Shown: positions 25,324 through 35,031 of the stretch, piece by piece
How positions within the stretch are numbered: position 1 is the first letter of the stretch
Layout: every line of letters begins with the position of its first letter
Source of the DNA: Bacteroidota bacterium
GTDB lineage: Bacteria > Bacteroidota > Bacteroidia > B-17B0 > Aurantibacillaceae
Assembly: GCA_017303905.1 (NCBI GenBank)
Contig: JAFLBH010000002.1
Location: 248,001-312,000, forward strand
Direction of reading: 5' to 3'
DNA: 64,000 bases
Position numbers and translations under genes: made by a program
Notes under the pieces: generated by a model
The model's database searches: none
Seen by the model: the letters and a program-made list of their open reading frames with translations, nothing else
What the model was told of the DNA's origin: nothing

Positions 25324-26337
25324 TTATTTATTTGGAAGTACATAATAAATATTCGTTAGCCATTTTGTGGTGTCTTTTTCAGTCATAGGATCCGTAACAT
25401 ATTCTTCTACCACCATTGTTTGCATTGGCAAATTATTTTTCTTCATGTATTCATCCATGGCCATGTGAGCGTTCATTGAATTTTGATACGCACCATAATA
25501 TTCGATATGCAACACCTTTCCTGTTCCGGAATTAAATTTATCCCAACCTTTGATGTTTGTGTTTTCAGGTACGCACATAACTGCAGCGCACTCTGTCTCG
25601 CCTTTTTGTTCATCCCATTTAAAATAAATGGCGCTTGGTGCCATTAGAGGCTCTACTTTTGCTTTTTGAATATCTGCCATAAGTTTAGGATAATTCTCTG
25701 CAAAAAACGGTTGAATTTTATCGAATGTAAATGTTCCCTTCTTTCCAATAAACAACTTGTTATCCCAGCTAATATCCTTTACTTCATAAGCTATTGCAGA
25801 TTCGTTTGAAGGTGCTGGCATGCTTTCTACCTCTGTTTTCAGTTTACTTAATCCTTTTTCAAAATCTGCCCCCATCATTTTATCCATGTTCATGAATAAC
25901 ATCATCCCTCTTCCAAAAAAACCAAACTCCATGTTAATTCCCCACGTCATTTCAGTTGCATCATTTGCTTTGGCCGCCACCAAATAAACACGTGAATCAC
26001 CCATACCATCAAAATGTAAATTTTGAATTACACTGTCTCCCTCCATTTTTAAAATTTCCAAAGTACCTTTGCCAACATCGCTATTCCCTTCCCAACTATA
26101 TTTATGTCCCGGCTTTCCTACTTCACCTTCATAAGCCGTTTTCATGTTTGGGTCGCGCTCGGTCCAAGGTGACCATTTTTCCTGGAAAAATTTCAAATCG
26201 CCTAAAAGTCCTTTTAAAGTTTCAGGACTCGTTTTAATAGTGATTGATCGTCTTACCTCGCATGTTTTGGGACCAACCAAACACAAAATAAGGTACAGCA
26301 CCACTATACCTAAAATTACATACAATACTTTTTTCAT
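25324..26337 (-). CDS. Membrane-anchored START-like (SRPBCC) plus GyrI-like domain protein
   Basis: 337 residues. An N-terminal membrane segment (MKKVLYVILGIVVLYLILCL) is followed by a polyketide-cyclase/START-like domain (about residues 28-170, RRSITIKTSPETL, FFQEKWSPWTERDP) and a GyrI/AraC-effector-like ligand-binding domain (about residues 180-335, GKVLHIEYYGAY). Both domain types bind small hydrophobic ligands; the ligand here is unknown. The upstream box is TATATTTA, one mismatch. Confidence 0.8.
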   Translation of the reverse strand: MKKVLYVILGIVVLYLILCLVGPKTCEVRRSITIKTSPETLKGLLGDLKFFQEKWSPWTERDPNMKTAYEGEVGKPGHKYSWEGNSDVGKGTLEILKMEGDSVIQNLHFDGMGDSRVYLVAAKANDATEMTWGINMEFGFFGRGMMLFMNMDKMMGADFEKGLSKLKTEVESMPAPSNESAIAYEVKDISWDNKLFIGKKGTFTFDKIQPFFAENYPKLMADIQKAKVEPLMAPSAIYFKWDEQKGETECAAVMCVPENTNIKGWDKFNSGTGKVLHIEYYGAYQNSMNAHMAMDEYMKKNNLPMQTMVVEEYVTDPMTEKDTTKWLTNIYYVLPNK

Positions 26338-26380
26338 AGTTTTATTTAAATTTATAGCTAAATATATAAAATTTTAAATT

Positions 26381-26809
26381 GTGACAAATACACTCATTGA
26401 AAAATATAATTTACAAAACCATTTCGGCCGTTTGATTGGAATGGACTTTGCCATCCTTAAAGCCGGTGAAGTAGATTATAATCTAGTTATTTCGGAAAAG
26501 CATCTTGCTACACCATTATCTGCACATGGAGGGTTAATATCTTCTTTAGTTGATGCTGCGTTGGGCGTGGCCGGACTTTCGGCTGTATACGAGGAAAACA
26601 AAGTAGTGAGTACAATTGAATACAAAATAAATTTCTTAAACCCCGCACTCATAAACGATAAGCTATTAGCCAAGGCCAAAGTTGAACAAAAAGGCAAAAG
26701 AATATTAATAATCAGCTGTGATGTGTTTGCTGTGAATAGAAAAAACTTGGTAATAGCAAAAGCACTCGGCACATTTAACAGTTACGATGCCGCTAAAGCC
26801 GGCTATTAG
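26381..26809 (+). CDS. PaaI-type hotdog-fold thioesterase
   Basis: 142 residues with a GTG start (MTNTLIEKYNL). The hotdog motif LSAHGGLISSLVDAALGVAG holds the catalytic region of the PaaI/DUF4442 thioesterases. The protein would hydrolyse acyl- or aryl-CoA; the substrate cannot be told from the sequence. It lies 43 nt from the divergent START/GyrI gene. Confidence 0.85.
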   Translation: MTNTLIEKYNLQNHFGRLIGMDFAILKAGEVDYNLVISEKHLATPLSAHGGLISSLVDAALGVAGLSAVYEENKVVSTIEYKINFLNPALINDKLLAKAKVEQKGKRILIISCDVFAVNRKNLVIAKALGTFNSYDAAKAGY

Positions 26810-26889
26810 CGACTTTATTAACAGTACTGTCTTAATCATTCGTTTTTGAAAGCGGGAAACCAATTCCTCCTATTATTTATTTTAGTCGT

Positions 26890-27450
26890 ATGCAAAAACG
26901 TTTTATAATCCTATTAGCCGCTTTTTTATTTATTAGCACCTATAGTCAGGCACAAATACTTTCTCTGGATGAGGTCATCACCGCCCCAACGAAAGAAAGT
27001 GATCAGATAGATGAATTGTTGTTAGGTAAAAAGTGGGAAAAGTATAACTATGAAGTTCATTCAGACAGTGGCTTTGTTAAACATATTTGGGTGATAAAAA
27101 ATAATTACAATGATTTGAAATCATATTTCACTTATCAGCAGTACGATGCTTCTGCTATTGAAAACCATATTACTTATCAATATTCTGACAGAAACTTATA
27201 TAAATCATTTTTGATTGACTTAAAAAAGAAAGATTATAAAGTACTTACTCTTAAAAAGAAAAAGTCGAAAAAGAAAAAAGACAAATCAAAAGGTAAGGTT
27301 GAAGAATATTATTTTCTATCCGAAAAGAACAACTCTTTGGTTGTAGTTAAAGACGTATTTATGCTAGGCTTTAATGTGTTTTTAACCAGTGCCTACAATG
27401 CTAATTCTCAAATAGGCAAACGTATCTTAGAAGAAAGAGAAAACGATTAG
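26890..27450 (+). CDS. Secreted protein of unknown function with a poly-lysine patch
   Basis: 186 residues with a signal peptide (MQKRFIILLAAFLFISTYSQ). The mature part is mixed alpha/beta and contains a strongly basic run at about residues 117-133 (KKKKSKKKKDKSK). No family recognised. The stop codon shares bases with the convergent carA stop (27447-27450). Confidence 0.7.
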   Translation: MQKRFIILLAAFLFISTYSQAQILSLDEVITAPTKESDQIDELLLGKKWEKYNYEVHSDSGFVKHIWVIKNNYNDLKSYFTYQQYDASAIENHITYQYSDRNLYKSFLIDLKKKDYKVLTLKKKKSKKKKDKSKGKVEEYYFLSEKNNSLVVVKDVFMLGFNVFLTSAYNANSQIGKRILEEREND

Positions 27451-28574
27451 GCCGGAACTTGTTTCTTACTCTTAACGATATTCTCTACAAACTGATCAAA
27501 TAAGTAACGGCTATCATAAGGTCCGGGACACGCTTCAGGGTGATATTGTACCGAAAACACTGGTTTGTTTTTTAAGCGAATGCCTTCAATTGTATTATCG
27601 TTAAGATTAACATGCGTTGCTTCAATATTAGGATTCGATGTTACATCTTCAGCTTTAATACTAAATCCATGATTTTGAGACGTGATTTCACATTTACCTG
27701 AAATCAAATTTTTAACCGGGTGATTGATACCACGATGACCGGCATGCATTTTATATGTTTTAATTCCTTGCGATTCGGCCAATAATTGATGTCCTAAACA
27801 AATTCCAAAAACCGGTTTACCCGAATCAACCACTTGTTTTACCAGGTTCATTTCATCTTTCATGACACTAGGGTCGCCGGGACCATTACTTAACATAAAG
27901 CCATCCGGATTAAAAGCTTCCATTTCCTTTAATGTTGTTTTCATTGGAAATACTTTTAGGTAGCATCCTCTTTCGGCTAAAGAACGTAATATATTTTTCT
28001 TCACCCCGAAATCAATCACGGCTACTTTATGTGCTGATTTTGGATCGCCAAATTCATAAGGCTTTTTTGTACAAACCTTAGAAGACAATTCCAATCCGGC
28101 CATACTTGGCACTTTAGCCAGAATTTTCTTAAGGTCTTCGATATTTGTATTCTCAGAAGAAATGACACAATTCATTGCGCCTTTATCGCGAATATAACGT
28201 ACGATAGCACGCGTATCTACATCGCTGATGGAAACGATACCGTCTTTCTCAAAATATTCCTGTAAGGATTGTTGCGCGCGTTTACGGGAAAAACCATCAT
28301 TAAACTTTTTGCAAACCATACCCGCAATTTTAATGCTATCGCTTTCCACTTCCGACTCTTCGATACCATAATTACCAACATGAACGTTATTCATCACAAC
28401 GATTTGTCCGTAATAACTTGGATCTGTAAAGATTTCCTGATAGCCGGTCATACCGGTATTAAAGCAGATTTCCCCTGTAGTAGTTCCTATTTTGCCGGCA
28501 GCTTTGCCTTCAAACACTTTTCCGTCTTCTAATAATAGTATGGCTTTGGGGCGAGATTGGTATTTCAATTGCAT
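27447..28574 (-). CDS. carA: Carbamoyl-phosphate synthase small subunit
   Basis: Glutaminase subunit that feeds ammonia to CarB for arginine and pyrimidine synthesis. 375 residues. The N-terminal domain (NTGMTGYQEIFTDPSYYGQ) and the class I amidotransferase domain are both clear, with the nucleophile Cys in GICLGHQLLA and the His/Glu pair in VQYHPEACPGP. carB is not adjacent. A TACATTTT sequence about 36 nt upstream is one mismatch from the -7 consensus. Confidence 0.97.
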   Translation of the reverse strand: MQLKYQSRPKAILLLEDGKVFEGKAAGKIGTTTGEICFNTGMTGYQEIFTDPSYYGQIVVMNNVHVGNYGIEESEVESDSIKIAGMVCKKFNDGFSRKRAQQSLQEYFEKDGIVSISDVDTRAIVRYIRDKGAMNCVISSENTNIEDLKKILAKVPSMAGLELSSKVCTKKPYEFGDPKSAHKVAVIDFGVKKNILRSLAERGCYLKVFPMKTTLKEMEAFNPDGFMLSNGPGDPSVMKDEMNLVKQVVDSGKPVFGICLGHQLLAESQGIKTYKMHAGHRGINHPVKNLISGKCEITSQNHGFSIKAEDVTSNPNIEATHVNLNDNTIEGIRLKNKPVFSVQYHPEACPGPYDSRYLFDQFVENIVKSKKQVPA

Positions 28575-28675
28575 TTTTTTAGAAGTTATATTCTAAAATG
28601 TAAAGGTCTGTATTAATGCCCGAAAAATAAAGGTTTGTTAATAGGTTTTTGAAAAATTAAACCTTGCATTCAAAA

Positions 28676-30115
28676 TCAGCGGATACCAATCTTTGTATCC
28701 TTCTTTTTGGGCTTAAATAGCGCCTTTAACTTATATTCGAAGCCTTGTGTTGGCGCGGTAGCGGGTGATTGAGCCAAATTCCCGAACTGGTTAATAAAAA
28801 AGAATGCCGGAACCGCCTTTAAATTATACACATCATAAGCAGTTTTACCATCATTTCCTGCTTTATTATACCATATTGGCCAGTTGTATTTTGGATAAGC
28901 TTTTAAATAATTCTTGTAATACTTAATACTGTCATCGGTACAAATACTGATGAATGTTACTTTATCGCCATATTTTTTGACCAACTCCGCCATCTTCGGC
29001 ATTTCCTTTAAACTGTTTACACTTTTCGTAGAAAAGAAATTTAAATAAACATAGCGACCCTTATAATCGCCAAGAGTTACCATTTTTCCGGTGCGATCAT
29101 AGGCCACAAAATCAGGAGCCTTCATGCCTACATTTAAATTATAGGCCACTTGCAACATGTTATTCAAAATCTTCTTATGCGCCTTAATTTTAGTATCATT
29201 GGTCATTTGTTCGATAACAGCTAATACTAATTCGCGGCTGAATTGCGGATTGTAATAATAATCCCACAAACTTTTTATGATCACCAATTCGCGTAAGGTA
29301 TCGTTACTTAATAGAGGGTCGCTTTTTAAATACGAATTAACCGCCGTATACTGTGTTACTGTATTTATTAAATGATGAATATTTTCTGATTTTTTGGTAG
29401 ATGAATAAGCCTCAACATATCCTTTAAAGAAAGCGTTAAAGAAAGTCATGTATTCGAAATGCGTGTGCTGAACAGGTTTTCCTGCAATAAAATTACTCGC
29501 CAAAAAATTCTTTCCGCGTGATGCGTTTGAGTTAGACTCGGCAATGCTATATTGTACATACGATTTAAAATAATTGTTCCTAATATTCTTGTACCGCCAA
29601 CTTGCAATTAATTGTATTGTGTCGAGCTTGTTATAAATTCGGTTTTTATTCAGGAATTCGGTGGCAGCATTCTCAAACATTTTGTTATAAACCTTATTGT
29701 AATCGATAATAAGTGTATTAAGTTCAGTTGTATCACCAGAAATGACGCCTATTAACACCTGCTCTTCCACATCGCCGCGAATATCCAAATCCTTGTCCTT
29801 TTCAGGAAACGTAACACCATAAACATAATTAGGCTGAATGTATAGTTTGCCGAATAAATTTTCGATTTGTAATTCTACCGGTTGGGTGTGTTCGATTTGC
29901 AAATCCAATTCAAAATATCCGTCTTTGTCGACAGTATCAATGGCTTCCCTTGTTTTAGTATAGGTTATTAAATCGCTAAAGGCTAATAAACTGATTGGTT
30001 TACCAATATGGGAAGCGTGTGCTTTTCCCTTAATCTTTACGTTTTGTCCAAAAGAAAAGAAGGGCGCCACTGCGCACGAAAGAAGAAAGAAAAGAAACAA
30101 CGGTCTATATTGCAT
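28676..30115 (-). CDS. TlpA/AhpC-type thioredoxin-like protein lacking the CxxC
   Basis: 479 residues with a signal peptide. An N-terminal DUF4369-like beta domain (KIKGKAHASHIGKPISLLAF) and a helical middle are followed by a thioredoxin-like domain (about residues 330-470: VGMKAPDFVAYDRTGK, LNFFSTKSVNSLKEMP, AVPAFFFINQFG). Where TlpA proteins have WCxxC, this has Ser365-Val-Asn-Ser368, so disulfide redox chemistry is not possible at that site. The cis-Pro region (KAVPAFF) remains. It is likely a redox-inactive, perhaps chaperone-like or binding protein, in the periplasm. Confidence 0.85.
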   Translation of the reverse strand: MQYRPLFLFFLLSCAVAPFFSFGQNVKIKGKAHASHIGKPISLLAFSDLITYTKTREAIDTVDKDGYFELDLQIEHTQPVELQIENLFGKLYIQPNYVYGVTFPEKDKDLDIRGDVEEQVLIGVISGDTTELNTLIIDYNKVYNKMFENAATEFLNKNRIYNKLDTIQLIASWRYKNIRNNYFKSYVQYSIAESNSNASRGKNFLASNFIAGKPVQHTHFEYMTFFNAFFKGYVEAYSSTKKSENIHHLINTVTQYTAVNSYLKSDPLLSNDTLRELVIIKSLWDYYYNPQFSRELVLAVIEQMTNDTKIKAHKKILNNMLQVAYNLNVGMKAPDFVAYDRTGKMVTLGDYKGRYVYLNFFSTKSVNSLKEMPKMAELVKKYGDKVTFISICTDDSIKYYKNYLKAYPKYNWPIWYNKAGNDGKTAYDVYNLKAVPAFFFINQFGNLAQSPATAPTQGFEYKLKALFKPKKKDTKIGIR

Positions 30116-30177
30116 AAATCACTATAATCCAAAATTATCAAAAAGATACAGCATTATTTACTTAAATAAGCATAAAT

Positions 30178-30205
30178 AAAAAAGCCACGAAGAATTCTTC
30201 GTGGC
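30178..30205 (-). terminator. Terminator of the small lipoprotein gene
   Basis: A perfect 22-nt palindrome (30184-30205, gccacgaagaa/ttcttcgtggc) is followed on the minus strand by seven U. It begins 19 nt after the stop. Confidence 0.88.
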
Positions 30206-30223
30206 CTAATATTGCTAATTTAA

Positions 30224-30604
30224 TTAGTCTTCTGTTACAGGAACAACAAAACCGGTAATTTCTTTCAGCATTTTCACTTTTAAATAGATACCACCTTTAA
30301 CGGTTCCAGGTGCGGCAATAGCATCATCTACGCCAATTGCATAGAAATAATAATCGCCACGGTAAATATTACTGATTAAAAAGTTTCCGTTATGATCGGC
30401 ATCAATGTATGTATCATATTTCGAAACATCAGTTCCGGGAAAATCCTTAGCGTTAAATTTGATATAAACACGAGCATGTGGAATGGCCTTATCGTGATGT
30501 TCAACTCTACCCTTAATATTAGATTTACCACCTAACTGATTTTTTTTACAACCGAAGAATGCAAGGGCCGTAACCATTAATAAAATGTATTTGAAATTTT
30601 TCAT
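30224..30604 (-). CDS. Small lipoprotein with carboxypeptidase-regulatory-like fold
   Basis: 126 residues from ATG 30604. The lipobox-like ALAFFGC is followed by KKNQ. The mature domain reads as a single beta-sandwich (GRVEHHDKAIPHARVYIKF, DADHNGNFLISNIYRGDYYF) of the CarboxypepD_reg/SdrD B-like type. It follows the MbnP/MbnH pair on the same strand but has its own -7 box and terminator. The context raises, without proving, a link to the same copper-related function. Confidence 0.75.
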   Translation of the reverse strand: MKNFKYILLMVTALAFFGCKKNQLGGKSNIKGRVEHHDKAIPHARVYIKFNAKDFPGTDVSKYDTYIDADHNGNFLISNIYRGDYYFYAIGVDDAIAAPGTVKGGIYLKVKMLKEITGFVVPVTED

Positions 30605-30619
30605 AAAATTTAGTTTAAA

Positions 30620-30627
30620 CAAATATA
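30620..30627 (-). promoter_or_regulatory. -7 box (TATATTTG) of the small lipoprotein gene
   Basis: Minus-strand TATATTTG ends 15 nt before ATG 30604. The in-frame ATG at 30622 overlaps the box and so is not the start. Confidence 0.55.
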
Positions 30628-30647
30628 CTAAATAAGTCTTCTAAAGA

Positions 30648-31694
30648 CTAATGAATTTCTGAGAAACGCGGGTCTTTTATAAACTCAGCATCGTTCAGGG
30701 TATTTAAAAACGCAATCAAATCATTCTTTTCCTGCGTACTTAATGAAATTCCGCTTACCAACAAAGGATCAAGATTAGGTGTATTGGTTACACCTGATGT
30801 ATAATGATTTAATACGGCCGTTAAACTACTGAACCTTCCATCGTGCATATAAGGCGCGCTATAACCTAAATTACGAAGTGAAGGTACTTTGAACTTATAT
30901 AAATCATTTGGATCTAAGGTTATTCTATAACGACCACTGTCCTGAAATGCTGTAATAGGCAAACCGTTATTTCTAAATGAATAATCACTAAATAAAGGTT
31001 CCGAATGGCAGGAAGCACACTTGGCTTTAAAAACGGTGTAACCACTATTTTCTTGCGCGTTAAACGACTCTTCACCACTCTTTACTTTATCGTATTTACT
31101 GCGATACGAAACCATAAGTCCCATAAATTGGGCGAATGATTTCAAAAAGCGCTGTGACGTTACAGTGCTATCGCCATAAGCTTTGTAACATAATGTTTTG
31201 TATTTATAGGATGCAGCAATTCGGTTAATAGCATCGTTAAACGACAAGTTCATTTCAATTGGATTAGATATCGGACCGATTGGTTGATTTTCCAAATTAC
31301 TAATACCTCCATCCCACATAATTTTTTGATGCCAGGTTAAATTAAACATGGCCGGTGAATTGCGCTTCCCTAAAAGATTGTGTACGCCATGACTGGTTGG
31401 ATGACCGGGACCGTTGGAAAAGGCAAAGATTTGTTGATGACAGCTGCCACAAGAAATGGATGAGTCTTCCGATAACATGGGCTCATAAAACAAATGACGA
31501 CCCAAAGTAAAAATCTCTTTTGTTACACTATTACCGGTAAAATCATAAACAGGCGACGGCCATCCTGTGGGTACAATTGGCTCATACGATTCACTTAAAT
31601 CATCCTCGCTGATTGGAATAATTTCCGGATCCTTCTTACAAAAACTAAGAAATAAAATCAGTAAACTTAATATGGTAAGGAGCTTAAATCGCAT
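30648..31694 (-). CDS. Di-haem cytochrome c peroxidase-like enzyme, MbnH type
   Basis: 348 residues from ATG 31694, one base after the stop of the upstream MbnP-like gene. N-terminal lipobox-like LFLSFC. Two haem c motifs are present: C82-GS-C85-H86 and C226-AS-C229-H230. The middle part (GKRNSPAMFNLTWH, MWDGG, FKVPSLRNLGYSAPYMHDGRF) is typical of the bacterial CcpA/MauG/MbnH superfamily. Next to an MbnP gene, it is best read as the MbnH partner, which in studied cases oxidises a tryptophan of MbnP to kynurenine. Peroxidase activity alone is the alternative. Confidence 0.88.
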   Translation of the reverse strand: MRFKLLTILSLLILFLSFCKKDPEIIPISEDDLSESYEPIVPTGWPSPVYDFTGNSVTKEIFTLGRHLFYEPMLSEDSSISCGSCHQQIFAFSNGPGHPTSHGVHNLLGKRNSPAMFNLTWHQKIMWDGGISNLENQPIGPISNPIEMNLSFNDAINRIAASYKYKTLCYKAYGDSTVTSQRFLKSFAQFMGLMVSYRSKYDKVKSGEESFNAQENSGYTVFKAKCASCHSEPLFSDYSFRNNGLPITAFQDSGRYRITLDPNDLYKFKVPSLRNLGYSAPYMHDGRFSSLTAVLNHYTSGVTNTPNLDPLLVSGISLSTQEKNDLIAFLNTLNDAEFIKDPRFSEIH

Positions 31695-31695
31695 C

Positions 31696-32508
31696 TTAAT
31701 GCTTAATAGCTGAGAATACAAACATATTTGAGTAATTGTTCGCTAACTGCTTTGCAACCGGACCTCCGGTAACGGCAGGACTTACCGAAAAATCGATAAC
31801 GTTTTGATTTCGGAATGCTTCCAGTAAATTAGCTTTAAGATAAATGGTTGAAACATGGTCTTGATCCACATTTAACGATGTGGAAGTGAAAGGTACATTT
31901 GCCCAACGTATTAAATTAAATGGAGGAATAAAACCTCCTATATGGTAAGCTATATTCGGTATTCCCCAATGAGGCGCGCTGCCGGTATAACCTTCACATT
32001 TAAAGAAAATATAGCCTTGATTCCAACTCCAAAACATATCATTTAAAGGATCAAGTGCTCCTGTTTGAGCGCCGCTACAATTACGGGTACTGTCAACTCC
32101 TACAATAAACTCTATGGCAATGTAATTTTCTACAGGTATATCTTTCAACACAAACTTGCAAGTATTTATTGTATCAGCTGCATTAATGAGAAAATATGTT
32201 TCCGGAACAACATAATAAGATCCATTCGGACGTTTTAATTTGATGTTTGAAATGTAATATTTTAAAATACTTACCGAGAAGGTATCGTTATTAGCATTTA
32301 CATATTTAGGTGTAGAGGCTGTATATGGAACATCCGATGATAATTGAATGATTTGATTGTCGGCCACATTCGTTATGTTTACTACAACATCATTGGTGTT
32401 TTCGTGATTGTGCACATGTTCTTCATCAATTGGATTTGGATCCTTTTTACAAGATGAAACAACCAGTCCAATTACTAGCGCTAATGATAAAAGTCTTGCA
32501 ATTTTCAT
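31696..32508 (-). CDS. MbnP-like copper-binding lipoprotein
   Basis: 270 residues, with the lipoprotein signal ending in LVVSSC. After a His-rich segment (EEHVHNHEN) comes the MbnP domain: strands with DTFSVSILKYYISNIKL, the conserved FIVGVDSTRN, and the PLNDMFWSWNQGYIFFKCEG core with Trp160 and Trp162, candidates for conversion to kynurenine by the partner di-haem enzyme. MbnP proteins are periplasmic or surface copper binders, often found with uptake systems. The gene pair is separated by 1 nt, so the two are co-translated. No methanobactin genes are nearby. Confidence 0.85.
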   Translation of the reverse strand: MKIARLLSLALVIGLVVSSCKKDPNPIDEEHVHNHENTNDVVVNITNVADNQIIQLSSDVPYTASTPKYVNANNDTFSVSILKYYISNIKLKRPNGSYYVVPETYFLINAADTINTCKFVLKDIPVENYIAIEFIVGVDSTRNCSGAQTGALDPLNDMFWSWNQGYIFFKCEGYTGSAPHWGIPNIAYHIGGFIPPFNLIRWANVPFTSTSLNVDQDHVSTIYLKANLLEAFRNQNVIDFSVSPAVTGGPVAKQLANNYSNMFVFSAIKH

Positions 32509-32569
32509 ACTTTAAATATACTAAATAAAAAGGGCGAATGCTAGTAACATCTGTTACAAAACTATAATC

Positions 32570-32791
32570 CTATTTTACCGGATCATATCCACTACCACCC
32601 CATGGTCCGCAGGAAATCAAGCGTTTAAACCCCATCCAACCGCCTTTAAAGATGCCGTATTTGTTAATGGCGTCTATGCTATACTGAGAACAAGTTGGGG
32701 TATAGCGACAAGCATTGGGTAATAATGGCGAAATACTGTATTGATAAAACTTAATTAAAAAAATAGGGATTATTTTCAAGGAGAACTTCAT
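32570..32791 (-). CDS. yidD: Membrane protein insertion efficiency factor YidD
   Basis: 73 residues. The conserved [20 protein letters not shown] and [13 protein letters not shown] motifs with the Cys pair, and the C-terminal [12 protein letters not shown], are diagnostic. It helps insertion of inner-membrane proteins alongside YidC. The ATG overlaps the stop of the upstream FAH-family gene (TAATG). Confidence 0.95.
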   Translation of the reverse strand: MKFSLKIIPIFLIKFYQYSISPLLPNACRYTPTCSQYSIDAINKYGIFKGGWMGFKRLISCGPWGGSGYDPVK

Positions 32792-33399
32792 TACTTAACA
32801 TTGAGAGTTAAAAAAGAAACACCATTGATTAATCCTTCCATTTTATCACCTATTTTAACCGGACCAACCCCTTCCGGCGTTCCGGTATAAATTAAATCGC
32901 CCTGTTTTAAAGTCACGAATTGTGATACGTAACTTACTACCTTGTCGAAACTGAAAATTAAATCCTTGCTATTTCCTATCTGACGGCTTTCTCCGTTTAT
33001 TTTCAACTCAAAATTGATGCTATTTAAATCCCCTAATTCTTCTTTTTTTACCATTTTCCCGAGAGGTGCCGAATTATCAAAAGCTTTCGCTTTCTCCCAT
33101 GGTAATCCTTTTTCTTTACATTTAGCCTGAATGTCTCGTGCCGTGAAATCAATTCCTAAACCAATATCATCATAATACTTGTGCGCAAACTGCTCTTCAA
33201 TATGCTTTCCTACTTTGCAAATTTTAAGCACCAATTCAATCTCGTGATGCAAATCCTTTGTAAATTCAGGAATATAGAAATCACCCTCTTTAAGCAGAGC
33301 TGTATCCGGTTTCATAAAAAAAACCGGTTCGGTTGGAACAGCGCTGTTCATTTCTTTCGCGTGTTCGGCATAATTACGTCCAATGCAAATAATTTTCAT
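32791..33399 (-). CDS. Fumarylacetoacetate hydrolase family protein
   Basis: 202 residues, the short FAH fold ([60 protein letters not shown]). The Glu pair in HHEIE and a downstream Asp form the metal site. Members act as acylpyruvase, oxaloacetate decarboxylase or related hydrolases; the substrate here is not determinable. Two-gene operon with yidD. Confidence 0.9.
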   Translation of the reverse strand: MKIICIGRNYAEHAKEMNSAVPTEPVFFMKPDTALLKEGDFYIPEFTKDLHHEIELVLKICKVGKHIEEQFAHKYYDDIGLGIDFTARDIQAKCKEKGLPWEKAKAFDNSAPLGKMVKKEELGDLNSINFELKINGESRQIGNSKDLIFSFDKVVSYVSQFVTLKQGDLIYTGTPEGVGPVKIGDKMEGLINGVSFLTLNVK

Positions 33400-33531
33400 G
33401 GCTATAAATTTAAGTCTTTATTTATCAAAATGCCATTAAGAATGGTGCATTAAATTTTATAAAATTTAAGTAACAAGTACCTCTCCATAAGCTAAGCTTT
33501 GGTATTTTTAAACTTTAATTCGATTCTCCCA

Positions 33532-35031
33532 ATGAAATTCACTATAGATACCAATAAAGCCTTTACTTTAAGCGATATTCGTCAAATTATCTCTAATAAT
33601 TCTCAAATCGAACTTTCGGCCTCTTCCATTAAAAACATTAATGATTGTCGTGCCTATCTCGATGAGAAAGTTAAAAAGCATTCTGAACCAATTTATGGCA
33701 TTAACACCGGCTTTGGCTCTTTATGCAATGTGAGTATTGCCGAAAATGAAATTGAAAAGTTACAGGAGAATTTAGTAATGAGTCACGCTTGCGGAATGGG
33801 CGAAGAAGTTCCGAAAGAAATAGTAAAATTGATGCTTCTCTTAAAAATCCGCGCTTTGTGTTACGGAAAAAGCGGTGTTCAATTAATTACTGTTGAACGT
33901 TTGTTGTTTTTTTACAATCATGATATTCTACCTGTTGTATATCAACTAGGCTCCTTAGGTGCATCAGGTGATTTGTCGCCTTTAGCTCACTTATGTCTGC
34001 CCCTATTAGGGATGGGCGAAGTTAACTATGAAGGTAAACGACATAACGCTTCAGATGTTCTGAAAAAATTAAACGTTAGTCCGATTAAATTAAAATCAAA
34101 AGAAGGTCTTGCTTTATTAAACGGCACTCAATTTATGAGCGCATATGGCGTTCAATGTTTACTGAAATCAGAAGAACTTAATATTTGGGCGGATACCATT
34201 GGTGCTATTTCGCTTGAAGCGTTTGACGGGCGCATCGATCCATTTAAGGAACATTTGCACACGATTCGTCCTCATCGCGGACAATTACAAACCTCCGAAT
34301 TTTTCAGAAAGATTTTAAGTGGCAGCGAAATTGTAGCTAAAAGTAAACAACAAGTTCAAGACCCCTACTCTTTCCGTTGCATCCCACAGGTTCATGGCGC
34401 CACCAAAGACACATACAATTATGTAAAGTCGGTTATTGAAACAGAGATTAATTCTGTGACCGATAATCCAACGGTGTTTCCGGAAAGTGATGAAGTTATT
34501 TCCGGCGGTAATTTTCACGGACAACCGTTAGCTCTGGTTTTAGACTTTTTATGTATCGCCATTGCTGAGTTGGCTAATATTTCTGAGAGAAGAACCTACC
34601 AACTTATTTCAGGTTTAAGAAACTTACCTGCCTTTTTAGTTGCAAAACCGGGATTGGATTCTGGATTCATGATTCCACAGTATACAGCTGCTTCCATCGT
34701 AAGTCAGAACAAACAATTATGTACACCGGCAAGTGCTGATAGTATTGTTTCTTCAAACGGACAAGAAGATCATGTGAGTATGGGAGCGAATGCCGCTACC
34801 AAATGTTTTAAAGTTATAGAAAACACACAGCGAGTTTTAGCCATTGAACTCATGAATGCATCACAAGCATTGGAGTTCAGGAGACCATTAAAATCATCTA
34901 AGTTCATTGAACAACTCATTTCCGAATACCGAAAAGAAGTTAAGTTTGTTGAGAATGACAGAATCATGTACAAAGAACTGGATGCTTCTTTAAATTTCAT
35001 CAAGCAAAAAGCACCTTCAATTATCAATTAA
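33532..35031 (+). CDS. hutH: Histidine ammonia-lyase
   Basis: 499 residues from ATG 33532 (a TTG at 33499 would add 11 residues). It deaminates histidine to urocanate using the autocatalytic MIO group formed from Ala144-Ser145-Gly146 (SLGASGDLSPLAHL). Other signatures are YGINTGFGSL, NGTQFMSAYG, DPYSFRCIPQVHGA and SVTDNPTVF. Other hut genes are absent from the window. The stop overlaps the next ATG (TAATG). Confidence 0.95.
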   Translation: MKFTIDTNKAFTLSDIRQIISNNSQIELSASSIKNINDCRAYLDEKVKKHSEPIYGINTGFGSLCNVSIAENEIEKLQENLVMSHACGMGEEVPKEIVKLMLLLKIRALCYGKSGVQLITVERLLFFYNHDILPVVYQLGSLGASGDLSPLAHLCLPLLGMGEVNYEGKRHNASDVLKKLNVSPIKLKSKEGLALLNGTQFMSAYGVQCLLKSEELNIWADTIGAISLEAFDGRIDPFKEHLHTIRPHRGQLQTSEFFRKILSGSEIVAKSKQQVQDPYSFRCIPQVHGATKDTYNYVKSVIETEINSVTDNPTVFPESDEVISGGNFHGQPLALVLDFLCIAIAELANISERRTYQLISGLRNLPAFLVAKPGLDSGFMIPQYTAASIVSQNKQLCTPASADSIVSSNGQEDHVSMGANAATKCFKVIENTQRVLAIELMNASQALEFRRPLKSSKFIEQLISEYRKEVKFVENDRIMYKELDASLNFIKQKAPSIIN

